Assembly (NCBI GenBank): GCA_029939615.1
Contig: JAOZSP010000109.1
Location: forward strand, 1 to 5,957
DNA length: 5,957 bases
From: Candidatus Izemoplasma sp.
GTDB lineage: Bacteria > Bacillota_I > Bacilli_A > Izemoplasmatales > Izemoplasmataceae
Reading direction: 5' to 3'
The translations under genes were made by a program, and so were the position numbers. Below are positions 1 through 5,504 of the stretch, in pieces (the first letter of the stretch is position 1; every line of letters starts with the position of its first letter). The notes beneath the pieces were generated by a model. It was not told the origin of the DNA. It did no database searches and was given only the letters and a program-made list of their open reading frames with translations.

Positions 1-243
1 AAGACCACGTGGTCCTACTCCTCTTCGTTCTAAAAGTTTGATAAGAGGGAACATGATTAGTGATAAAAGCCATACTAAAGCAAGGGGTACAATTACACTC
101 GATAAAGCATCTGTAATACTATGCCAAACACTACTAAATTGTGATGCCAAAAGAATGACACCAAGAAATAGCAAGATGACTACTAATACTCTAATTGCCT
201 TATTTAAGAACTCGTCAGTTAAATACTTATTTTTGTTGTTCAT
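1..243 (-). CDS. AI-2E family (PerM-like) membrane transporter, N-terminal part, cut by window edge
   Basis: Open frame on the minus strand starting with ATG at 243-241 and running off the window at base 1, giving 81 residues with no stop. The start follows a good ribosome site (AAGGGTG at 257-251, 7 nt spacing). Residues 1-17 are polar and basic (MNNKNKYLTDEF...), and residues about 19-34 form a hydrophobic first membrane helix (VLVVILLFLGVILLAS). A second hydrophobic stretch at about 48-66 leads into MFPLIKLLERRGVGPRG. This pattern of a helix ending in a Pro-containing turn, then LxxLLERRG and PRG, is typical of the N-terminus of the AI-2E transporter/PerM/YtvI family (Pfam PF01594), polytopic membrane proteins of about 350 residues. 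The substrate cannot be deduced: members include autoinducer-2 exporters and Na+/H+ antiporters, and most are uncharacterised. It lies 56 nt downstream of aspS and may have its own promoter. The family call rests on a short fragment recognised by eye. Confidence 0.72.
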   Translation of the reverse strand, partial: MNNKNKYLTDEFLNKAIRVLVVILLFLGVILLASQFSSVWHSITDALSSVIVPLALVWLLSLIMFPLIKLLERRGVGPRGL

Positions 244-270
244 TAAATCACACCCTTCAGTCCTTTTTAT

Positions 271-299
271 ATTATAACATAAATTATTTATAATTTAAA
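271..299 (-). promoter_or_regulatory. Putative sigma-A promoter with extended -10 for the AI-2E-family gene
   Basis: On the minus strand the -10 box TATAAT (276-271) is a perfect match and is preceded by TG plus one base, giving the extended form TGTTATAAT. A weak -35 box TTTAAA (299-294, 4 of 6 consensus bases) sits at a 17-nt spacing. Initiation would fall near 264, giving a leader of only about 20 nt to the ATG at 243, with the ribosome site inside it. The region is almost pure A+T, so a chance match is possible, but the extended -10 and correct spacing raise it above background. It could let the membrane protein gene be expressed independently of the hisS-aspS T-box. Confidence 0.5.
280..297. 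repeat. Small A/T-only inverted repeat between aspS and the next gene
   Basis: Perfect inverted repeat with 8-nt arms TAAATTAT and ATAATTTA around a 2-nt centre. It contains no G or C and has no U-tract suited to a strong terminator, so it is unlikely to stop transcription after aspS. It overlaps the spacer and part of the -35 box of the putative promoter, so an operator role is possible but unsupported. In DNA this AT-rich such repeats also arise by chance. The rest of the 56-nt gap holds only the promoter and ribosome site. Confidence 0.3.
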
Positions 300-2048
300 T
301 TATTTAATTGTTTTGAGAGATAATTCATTTAGTTGCTCAGAAGCTACAAAACTAGGTGCTTCTGTCAATAAACATTGGGCACTATTTGTTTTTGGGAATG
401 CAACAACGTCACGGATGTTTTCTGTGTGTACTAGTAACATTACTAAACGATCTAGTCCAAATGCAATCCCTCCATGAGGAGGTGTTCCATATTTTAGGGC
501 ATCTAATAAGAATCCGAATTTAGCTTGTTGTTCTTCTTTGCTTATACCTAAAATATCAAATACTTTGTTTTGCACTTCTTCTTGATGAATACGGATGCTT
601 CCGCCTCCTAATTCTTGTCCTTGTACTACAAGGTCATAACAATAAGCAAGTGCTTGAGCTGGGTCTGTATCTAATTTATCAACATCTTGACTTTGGACCA
701 TGGTAAATGGGTGATGTAAGGAAAAATATCTTTGATGTTCTTCTTTGTATTCAAACATAGGCCAATCAATTACCCATAAGAAATCATAGTCGTCATTACT
801 ATATAGTTGTTGTTGTTTAGCGATATGGTTACGTAAATTACCTAGTGACTGATTAACAACGTTTTCTTGGTCTGAAACAATAAGCAATAAGTCATTGTTT
901 TGTAATTTAGTTGCTTCAACAAGCTCTTTTTGTAAATCATCATTTAAGAATTTAACAATACTACCTGATAATTTATCGTCATTATACTTTAAGAAAGCTA
1001 AGCCTTTTGCGCGGTACTTCTTAACAAAATCAGTTAATTTATCAATTTTCTTACGAGAATATAAACTAGCTCCACCTTTAACGTTAATTGCTTTAACAAT
1101 ACCGCCATTAGCAATATTATTTGTGAAAACAACAAATTCTGTTTTACTTGCAATATCAGTAATATTTTCAAGCATCATTCCAAAGCGTGTATCTGGTTTA
1201 TCTATCCCGTATTTATCCATTGCATATGCATACGTGATAACTGGGAATTTCTCTGTAAGATCAATTTCTTTTACTTTTTTCATTACATGCTTAATCATTC
1301 TTTCACTAACATTTAATATGTCATCTTGATCCATAAAACTTGTCTCGATGTCAATTTGAGTAAATTCAGGTTGACGATCACTTCGTAAATCTTCATCTCT
1401 AAAACATTTAGCAATTTGATAATACTTTTCAAATCCTGAAATCATTAATAATTGCTTAAAGATTTGAGGTGATTGTGGTAGTGCATAAAATGAACCTTTA
1501 TTAATACGAGAAGGTACTAAATAATCACGTGCGCCTTCGGGAGTTGATTTAGTTAATATTGGTGTTTCAATATCAATAAATTCTTCATTATTTAAGAATT
1601 CACGAACAGCTTGAACTATTTTGTGACGAACAATAAAATTATTTTGTAATACTGGTCTTCTAAGATCTAAATAACGATATTTAAGTCTTGTATCTTCTAA
1701 AGCATCTGTATCATCTTGAATTAGTAAAGGAGTAAGTTTTGAACTATTCAAAATTGTTAATTCATCTACAATTACTTCAATGTCTCCGGTCGTTATATTT
1801 TTGTTTTTACTGGCTCTTTCTATTACTGTACCTAATACTTCTAAAACGTATTCACTTTTAATATCAAGTGTTTTAGGATACAGAGGAGAATCAGGGTTAA
1901 AAGCTAATTGTGTAATACCATAACGATCGCGTAAATCAATAAAAACAAGACCTCCTAAATCACGTTTTTTACTTACCCATCCTTTTAAAACTACTTTTTG
2001 ATTAATATTAGAAATGGTTAACTCACCATTATTATGTGTTCTTTTCAT
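300..2048 (-). CDS. aspS: Aspartyl-tRNA synthetase, bacterial type
   Basis: A 582-residue class II aminoacyl-tRNA synthetase that charges tRNA-Asp with aspartate in the cytoplasm. The length matches bacterial AspRS (about 590 in E. coli). Domains in order: OB-fold anticodon-binding domain about 1-105 (GWVSKKRDLGGLVFIDLRD at 23-41); motif 1 around FIDIETPILTKSTPEGARDY (157-176); QSPQ flipping-loop motif at 192-195; motif 2 with CFRDED (215-220) and RQPEFTQIDIE (225-235); bacteria-specific GAD insertion about 285-410; and motif 3 GGIAFGLDRL (526-535) with the motif 3 arginine. Position 31, Leu in RDLGG, is His in many non-discriminating AspRS that also charge tRNA-Asn, so a discriminating enzyme is likely (inference from remembered alignments). 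The start at 2048 is supported by AGGAGA at 2059-2054, which overlaps the hisS stop codon; the gap to hisS is only 9 nt. It should be co-transcribed with hisS under the T-box upstream. The stop is TAA at 302-300. Confidence 0.98.
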   Translation of the reverse strand: MKRTHNNGELTISNINQKVVLKGWVSKKRDLGGLVFIDLRDRYGITQLAFNPDSPLYPKTLDIKSEYVLEVLGTVIERASKNKNITTGDIEVIVDELTILNSSKLTPLLIQDDTDALEDTRLKYRYLDLRRPVLQNNFIVRHKIVQAVREFLNNEEFIDIETPILTKSTPEGARDYLVPSRINKGSFYALPQSPQIFKQLLMISGFEKYYQIAKCFRDEDLRSDRQPEFTQIDIETSFMDQDDILNVSERMIKHVMKKVKEIDLTEKFPVITYAYAMDKYGIDKPDTRFGMMLENITDIASKTEFVVFTNNIANGGIVKAINVKGGASLYSRKKIDKLTDFVKKYRAKGLAFLKYNDDKLSGSIVKFLNDDLQKELVEATKLQNNDLLLIVSDQENVVNQSLGNLRNHIAKQQQLYSNDDYDFLWVIDWPMFEYKEEHQRYFSLHHPFTMVQSQDVDKLDTDPAQALAYCYDLVVQGQELGGGSIRIHQEEVQNKVFDILGISKEEQQAKFGFLLDALKYGTPPHGGIAFGLDRLVMLLVHTENIRDVVAFPKTNSAQCLLTEAPSFVASEQLNELSLKTIK

Positions 2049-2053
2049 ATGTT

Positions 2054-2059
2054 TCTCCT
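2054..2059 (-). promoter_or_regulatory. Ribosome binding site of aspS overlapping the hisS stop codon
   Basis: AGGAGA on the minus strand, 5 nt upstream of the aspS ATG (2048-2046). The site shares its first two bases with the hisS TAG stop (2060-2058), so ribosomes ending hisS cover it. This is a typical arrangement for translational coupling of co-expressed genes and confirms the aspS start. Confidence 0.75.
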
Positions 2060-3380
2060 ATTCTCCACATTCGTCGCAATTATCTTCTTTACATGATTCA
2101 CATGCAGCTGATGGTTTCATTAATTCTTCAACAATATGATTATATAATTGATGCTTATCTATAGTTATTTCTTTTCCTGTTTCTTGATCTTTAACATTAA
2201 TTACATCATTTTCTTTTTCATTTGCACCGTATATGGCAACAAAACGGGTGTTTAACTTAGCAGCTTGTTTCCATTTGGCTTTCATTCCTTTATCAAGAAA
2301 ATCAATATCAGCAAATAAGCCACCTAGTCGACAACGATTTAGTATTGCCATTCCATCTGCTTTTTGTTCATCACCTAAAATCATTAAATAAAGATGTAAG
2401 TAATCAGGATCTCCTTTAAAAGATAAACTTTCAAGAGCAAACATTAATCGTTCTAACCCAAATGCAAAACCAATCCCAGGAATATCAGGTCCACCTAGAG
2501 ATTTTACTAAGTTATTATATCTTCCACCACCACATATAGTGTTTTGTGCTCCTAAAGTATCAATATTAGCGTTTACTTCAAAAACAGTATGAGTATAATA
2601 ATCAAGACCTCTTACAAGGTTCTTGTTTATTTTGTAGTTTATTTTCATAGCATCTAAATACGCAACTGTTTCTGTGAAATGAGATTGTGATTCATTGTTT
2701 AAGTAATCTAATGGTTTAGGTGCATTTTGTAATATTTCTGAATCTTTATCAATTTTACAATCTAAGATTCTTAAAGGATTTGTAGTGTAACGTTTTTGAC
2801 AATCGGTACACAAGTTATTTATGTTAGGTGCTAAATAATTTAATAAAGCTTCTTTATAAGTTGCTTTACTTTCAACATCACCAATACTATTAATATGAAC
2901 TTCAACATCTTTTATTTTTAAAGCTTTTAAGATATTTACAGCATAACTTATTACTTCAGCATCTAGTTGTGGTGAATTACTACCAAATGCTTCAACACCA
3001 AATTGCAAGAATTGACGATATCTTCCTTTTTGTGGTCTTTCATATCTGAACATTGGTCCCATATAGTATAATTTTTGAATAGATGCATTTGAAGCGTATA
3101 ATTTATTTTCAATATAACTTCTTACTACACCCGCTGTTCCTTCTGGGCGTAATGTATTACTTCTTTTACCACGATCTAAAAAGTCGTAAGTTTCTTTACT
3201 GACGATATCAGTTTCACTTCCAACTCCTCTATGAAATAACTCCGAATTTTCAAATATCGGGGTTCTAATTTCTTTGTAGTTATAGATTTTACTGACAGTT
3301 CTAATTGTTTTTTCTAGTCGTAACCACTTATCAATATCTTTTGGTAAGATATCGTAAGTTCCTTTCATTTTTTGATACAT
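2058..3380 (-). CDS. hisS: Histidyl-tRNA synthetase with a Cys-rich C-terminal tail
   Basis: A 440-residue class II synthetase that charges tRNA-His. The start at 3380 (MYQKMKGTYDILP) is chosen over an upstream ATG at 3425 because AAAAGGAGGA lies just before it and the upstream ATG sits inside the T-box terminator. KGTYDILP is the usual HisRS N-terminus. Visible motifs: motif 1 around EIRTPIFENSELFHRGVG (37-54); motif 2 FRYERPQKGRYRQF (111-124) with the catalytic arginine; the insertion-domain cysteines C191, C194 and C208 (CTDC, LDCK), usual in this subfamily; HisA RGLDYYTHTVFE (257-268); HisB GGGRYNN (284-290); and motif 3 GIGFAFGLERL (302-312). The anticodon-binding domain covers about 325-420. 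The oddity is the last 14 residues, which carry CESC and CDEC four residues apart (C427, C430, C435, C438), a possible metal-binding knuckle beyond the usual end of HisRS (about 420-430 residues). The stop is TAG (2060-2058). hisS is the first gene of a hisS-aspS operon behind a T-box leader. Confidence 0.98.
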   Translation of the reverse strand: MYQKMKGTYDILPKDIDKWLRLEKTIRTVSKIYNYKEIRTPIFENSELFHRGVGSETDIVSKETYDFLDRGKRSNTLRPEGTAGVVRSYIENKLYASNASIQKLYYMGPMFRYERPQKGRYRQFLQFGVEAFGSNSPQLDAEVISYAVNILKALKIKDVEVHINSIGDVESKATYKEALLNYLAPNINNLCTDCQKRYTTNPLRILDCKIDKDSEILQNAPKPLDYLNNESQSHFTETVAYLDAMKINYKINKNLVRGLDYYTHTVFEVNANIDTLGAQNTICGGGRYNNLVKSLGGPDIPGIGFAFGLERLMFALESLSFKGDPDYLHLYLMILGDEQKADGMAILNRCRLGGLFADIDFLDKGMKAKWKQAAKLNTRFVAIYGANEKENDVINVKDQETGKEITIDKHQLYNHIVEELMKPSAACESCKEDNCDECGE

Positions 3381-3386
3381 TCTATT

Positions 3387-3396
3387 TCCTCCTTTT
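3387..3396 (-). promoter_or_regulatory. Strong ribosome binding site that fixes the hisS start
   Basis: AAAAGGAGGA on the minus strand, with GGAGG (3392-3388) 7 nt from the ATG at 3380-3378. It lies immediately after the U-tract of the T-box terminator, so only transcripts that read through carry it. It rules out the in-frame ATG 45 nt upstream as the true start. Confidence 0.9.
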
Positions 3397-3402
3397 GAAA
3401 AT

Positions 3403-3438
3403 AAAAAAACGTCCCTAAACAACATATGTTTAAGGACG
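3403..3438 (-). terminator. Rho-independent terminator of the T-box leader
   Basis: On the minus strand, a 12-bp stem (CGTCCTTAAACA 3438-3427 with TGTTTAGGGACG 3421-3410, one G-U pair) closes a 5-nt loop (TATGT). It is followed at once by seven T residues (3409-3403). Its 5' arm contains CCTTA (3435-3431), which can instead pair with TAAGG of the T-box sequence (3464-3460) to form the antiterminator. The two structures are therefore mutually exclusive, as expected of a transcription-attenuating T-box. Confidence 0.95.
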
Positions 3439-3637
3439 AAATATTAATCCGCGGTACCACCTTAGTTCCTAGTAAGCTAGGCCCTTAACTCTTAACGCGA
3501 GCAAACGTCTTTTTCTACTTTATTCAAAAAAGCCTTCTGAAGTGTCTTTCATTATTACTTTATAGAGATACTTCCACCCTAGGTATCTTTCTCTTGTCTA
3601 CACTGTTTTAATTACTTTTCTTCGTCCTCAGTTTTCT
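3403..3637 (-). promoter_or_regulatory. T-box riboswitch leader of hisS-aspS, apparently reading tRNA-Asp
   Basis: This leader senses an uncharged tRNA in cis and chooses between terminator and antiterminator. Minus-strand landmarks: stem I starts near 3631, with helix GAAG (3623-3620) pairing CTTC (3542-3539). Above that is a specifier loop with AAAAGTA (3619-3613) opposite GAAAGACA (3550-3543), then helix ATTA/TAAT (3612-3609 with 3554-3551). The distal part has ATAC/GTAT and AGAG/CTCT helices around a GGGTGG-containing loop (3590-3564). Stem II is CTTTTT/AAAAAG (3532-3509), and a stem III candidate is CCTAG-CTTA-CTAGG (3481-3468). The T-box core AAGGTGGTACCGCGG lies at 3463-3449 and includes the tRNA-acceptor bulge TGGT (3459-3456). 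The codon in the specifier position is GAC (3546-3544) followed by A, which reads as Asp. CAC overlaps it by one base but would fall into the closing helix. The base of stem I is not resolved by hand. The start point near 3637 is inferred from the promoter. Confidence 0.95.
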
Positions 3638-3643
3638 AATGTG

Positions 3644-3672
3644 ATTATACAATTTTTCTCTTTAATAGTCAA
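3644..3672 (-). promoter_or_regulatory. Sigma-A promoter of the T-box/hisS/aspS transcript
   Basis: On the minus strand, TTGACT (3672-3667; 5 of 6 consensus bases) and TATAAT (3649-3644; perfect) are separated by exactly 17 nt. Transcription would begin near 3637, just ahead of stem I of the T-box leader. The -35 box lies within the final codons of the upstream acetyltransferase gene (its stop is at 3664-3662), so promoter and coding sequence overlap. I see no terminator between that gene and this promoter, so transcripts from rel-dtd-GNAT could also run into the T-box. Confidence 0.9.
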
Positions 3673-4261
3673 TAAATAAGTCCTTTTTAAATGATTTCAC
3701 CCATGAAATTTTATTATTAAAGTAATCTTCACTGATGATTGAATAGGTAATATCATCAAGAACCGTTCCGTCGTAAAGTAAATATTTGTTTCGTAATATT
3801 CCTTCAAATGTAAATTCTAGTTTTTCACAAACTCTTTTTGATTGAATGTTATCGTCAAAATGACAATACTCTAGCCGTCTTAGATTTAGTATTTCCATAC
3901 CATAGATTATTACAGCTTTTGAAGCTTCTGTGATTAGCCCTTGATTCCAAAATTTTGGATGGAGTACAAACCCAATTTCACCCTTATATTCTTTGTATGA
4001 GTGAATCTCAATTGTACCGATAAGTTTTGATGAAGCTTTGTGTATTATTGCAAATAATCCTGGTTGTCCAAAATCAGTTTTTTTAATTGAATAGTTAATA
4101 AATTCATGAGTTTCTTCTATTTGTTTATGTGGTTCCCAGCCAGCTTTCGGACCGACATTCGGGAGTTTTGCGTATTCAAACACATCGGTTGCATCACTTC
4201 TTTTTATAGCTCTTAAGATTAGTCTTTTTGTTTCAATATAGGGTAGAATTAATTTGATCAT
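3662..4261 (-). CDS. GNAT acetyltransferase, RimJ/RimL-like (Acetyltransf_3 type)
   Basis: A 199-residue protein from the ATG at 4261. An in-frame ATG at 4288 exists, but it lies inside the preceding gene. The 4261 start forms a TAATG overlap with that gene's stop, matching the other junctions here, and gives the usual short lead before the first strand. IETKRLILRAIKRSDATDVFEY (9-30) is the typical N-terminus of RimJ/RimL-type N-acetyltransferases. EIGFVLHPKFWNQGLITEA (95-113) holds the acetyl-CoA-binding motif (W105, Q107, G108, E112). NIQSKRVCEKLEFTFEG (138-154) is the C-terminal motif, with Glu in place of the usual Gly in the LGF element. The family acetylates N-terminal amines of ribosomal proteins, aminoglycosides, dipeptides or other amines; the substrate cannot be told here. 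The last residues (about 183-199) extend past the core fold and are basic. Its 3' end contains the -35 box of the hisS promoter. Confidence 0.9.
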   Translation of the reverse strand: MIKLILPYIETKRLILRAIKRSDATDVFEYAKLPNVGPKAGWEPHKQIEETHEFINYSIKKTDFGQPGLFAIIHKASSKLIGTIEIHSYKEYKGEIGFVLHPKFWNQGLITEASKAVIIYGMEILNLRRLEYCHFDDNIQSKRVCEKLEFTFEGILRNKYLLYDGTVLDDITYSIISEDYFNNKISWVKSFKKDLFIDY

Positions 4262-5058
4262 TAATCTTTTTTTGAAGTCATTACCCATTTTCCAATATCT
4301 TTAAAGCCTAGTTTTTTGTATATTTTTCCGGCTTTTGGATTATCGTAAAATAAGCATAACTCTTTGTGACGATTTTCAAAATACTCTTTCATTAGACTAA
4401 TCATTAATACTGATGCGTACCCCTTTTTTCTATACTCTGGAATTGTAGCAACGGCAACAACCATTGCGCTTTTTGTTGTTTCTGCGGTTGTAGCAACTGT
4501 TGAAACAATTTTATTATTTTCTTCAATATATAATGTGATTCCCATTTGAATACTATTCATTTTTCCTTCAATATATTTCTTTCTACTTTGTTTTTTTATC
4601 CCAAATTCGTCAATTTCAACTAGTAAGTCATATAACTTTGAACAATCTTCTTCTGTTTTTACTGTTTGAACTTTGAAAGATGAAGGATTAATAGTTGTTT
4701 CAATTTCTTGTGCTTTACAAAAAAGCATTGGTTTAAATATAAAATCAGGAAGAAACGGATTTATAAGTTCCATTAGAATATCTCGTCCACTCATATATTC
4801 AAAGTTGTGTAATCTAAATATCTCTAAGAATTCATGATTAAATTCATCTAAGTGCGAATAAAAAATCGCGTGTTCACGATAGAATAAAAGAGTGCTTATA
4901 TACTCGTTTTCTTCGTTAAACTCACCATAAAGTGTTTGCCATTCTTTATTAAAACCAAAAGCTTCAATATCTCCGATAATAAATATATTATAACTACTAT
5001 CTTGATATAAGTAATTTAAAACATTTGATCGATCATTTTCTGTTAGTTTTCTTATCAT
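4261..5058 (-). CDS. Two-part GNAT acetyltransferase with FR47-like C-terminal domain
   Basis: A 265-residue protein. The ATG overlaps the dtd stop as ATGA (5058-5055), with GGAG at 5073-5070, 11 nt upstream inside dtd, as the likely ribosome site. The C-terminal half (about 128-262) is a GNAT fold. VAVATIPEYRKKGYAS (201-216) gives the acetyl-CoA pyrophosphate loop (R210, G213, A215), and DNPKAGKIYKKLGFKDIGKW (239-258) matches the N-P-x-A-x-x-I-Y-x-x-L-G-F ending of FR47-like acetyltransferases. The N-terminal half (about 1-125, starting MIRKLTENDRSNVLNYLYQD) has no clear motif. It resembles the degenerate N-terminal half seen in other two-part GNATs, which often contributes to the substrate pocket. 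No signal peptide or membrane helix is seen. The substrate is unknown. It is coupled to dtd upstream and to a second, different GNAT downstream by a 1-nt overlap. Confidence 0.88.
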   Translation of the reverse strand: MIRKLTENDRSNVLNYLYQDSSYNIFIIGDIEAFGFNKEWQTLYGEFNEENEYISTLLFYREHAIFYSHLDEFNHEFLEIFRLHNFEYMSGRDILMELINPFLPDFIFKPMLFCKAQEIETTINPSSFKVQTVKTEEDCSKLYDLLVEIDEFGIKKQSRKKYIEGKMNSIQMGITLYIEENNKIVSTVATTAETTKSAMVVAVATIPEYRKKGYASVLMISLMKEYFENRHKELCLFYDNPKAGKIYKKLGFKDIGKWVMTSKKD

Positions 5059-5504
5059 TTTTCTTTGCTCTCCAACATTAGGGTTACGGGACCATCATTT
5101 ATTAAAGATATGTCCATGTATTCACCAAACACACCATTATAGGTATTTATATTATAAGTTTTATTAAGTATATTTGTAAGTTCTAAATATAGTAGGTTTG
5201 CTTGTTTCGGAAGCATTGCTTTTGTAAAAGAAGGACGGTTCCCTTTTGATGTATCACCATAAAGCGTAAATTGTGAAATACTAAGAATTTCGTAATTCTT
5301 ATCTGAAATGCTTTTATTTAATTTGCCATTTTCATCTTCCAAAATACGAAGGTTGGCAATTTTTTTAGCTAGATATTCAACATCAGTTAGTTCATCAGTG
5401 TGAGTTAATCCTACTAATAAGACATATCCTTTGTTAATTTTTGAGACAATTTTGTTATTTACCTTGCAACTTGCTTCTTTAACTCTTTGAACTAGTATTT
5501 TCAT
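5055..5504 (-). CDS. dtd: D-aminoacyl-tRNA deacylase
   Basis: A 149-residue protein of normal DTD length. It hydrolyses D-amino acids (such as D-Tyr) and glycine mischarged on tRNA, recycling the tRNA and preventing D-residues from entering translation. MKILVQRVKEASCKVNNKIV (1-20) is the family N-terminus. SQFTLYG (77-83) holds the conserved SQFT element, GNRPSF (88-93) follows, GVFGEYM is at 124-130, and NDGPVTL (136-142) carries the Gly-cisPro motif that excludes L-aminoacyl substrates. Its start overlaps the rel stop by 1 nt (TAATG), with only a weak ribosome site, so it is probably coupled to rel. rel-dtd is a widespread pair in Bacillota. It ends in TGA, with TAA as the very next codon in frame. 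This TGA stop, together with TGG-only Trp in the window, shows that TGA is not Trp here. Confidence 0.97.
   Translation of the reverse strand: MKILVQRVKEASCKVNNKIVSKINKGYVLLVGLTHTDELTDVEYLAKKIANLRILEDENGKLNKSISDKNYEILSISQFTLYGDTSKGNRPSFTKAMLPKQANLLYLELTNILNKTYNINTYNGVFGEYMDISLINDGPVTLMLESKEK

Noticed and set aside
3..14. Perfect 12-bp palindrome GACCACGTGGTC
   Set aside because: It lies within the coding sequence for the GPRG turn of the AI-2E-family protein, whose codons (GGA CCA CGT GGT) explain it; there is no second copy or regulatory context.
38..277. Plus-strand open frame of 79 codons at the left edge
   Set aside because: It is antisense to the N-terminal part of the AI-2E-family gene, which has a good start, ribosome site and family-like sequence; the plus-strand product shows no recognisable motif.
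895..1329. Plus-strand open frame of 144 codons inside aspS
   Set aside because: It is entirely antisense to the well-conserved aspS catalytic and insertion regions, has no convincing ribosome site, and its hydrophobic Ser/Leu/Ile-rich product is what antisense of an AT-rich Lys/Asp/Asn-rich gene gives.
3381..3425. Upstream in-frame ATG adding 15 residues to HisRS
   Set aside because: The ATG falls in the loop of the T-box terminator and the extra residues translate its stem and U-tract; the ATG at 3380 has a strong ribosome site and gives the normal family N-terminus.
4262..4288. Upstream in-frame ATG adding 9 residues to the RimJ/RimL-like GNAT
   Set aside because: It lies inside the preceding gene without a suitably spaced ribosome site, while the ATG at 4261 forms a TAATG junction like the others in this gene cluster. 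A longer form cannot be fully excluded.
5055..5058. Possible use of TGA as tryptophan (Mycoplasma code)
   Set aside because: The full-length aspS, hisS and both GNAT frames contain no in-frame TGA, all Trp codons are TGG, and dtd ends at TGA at its normal family length.
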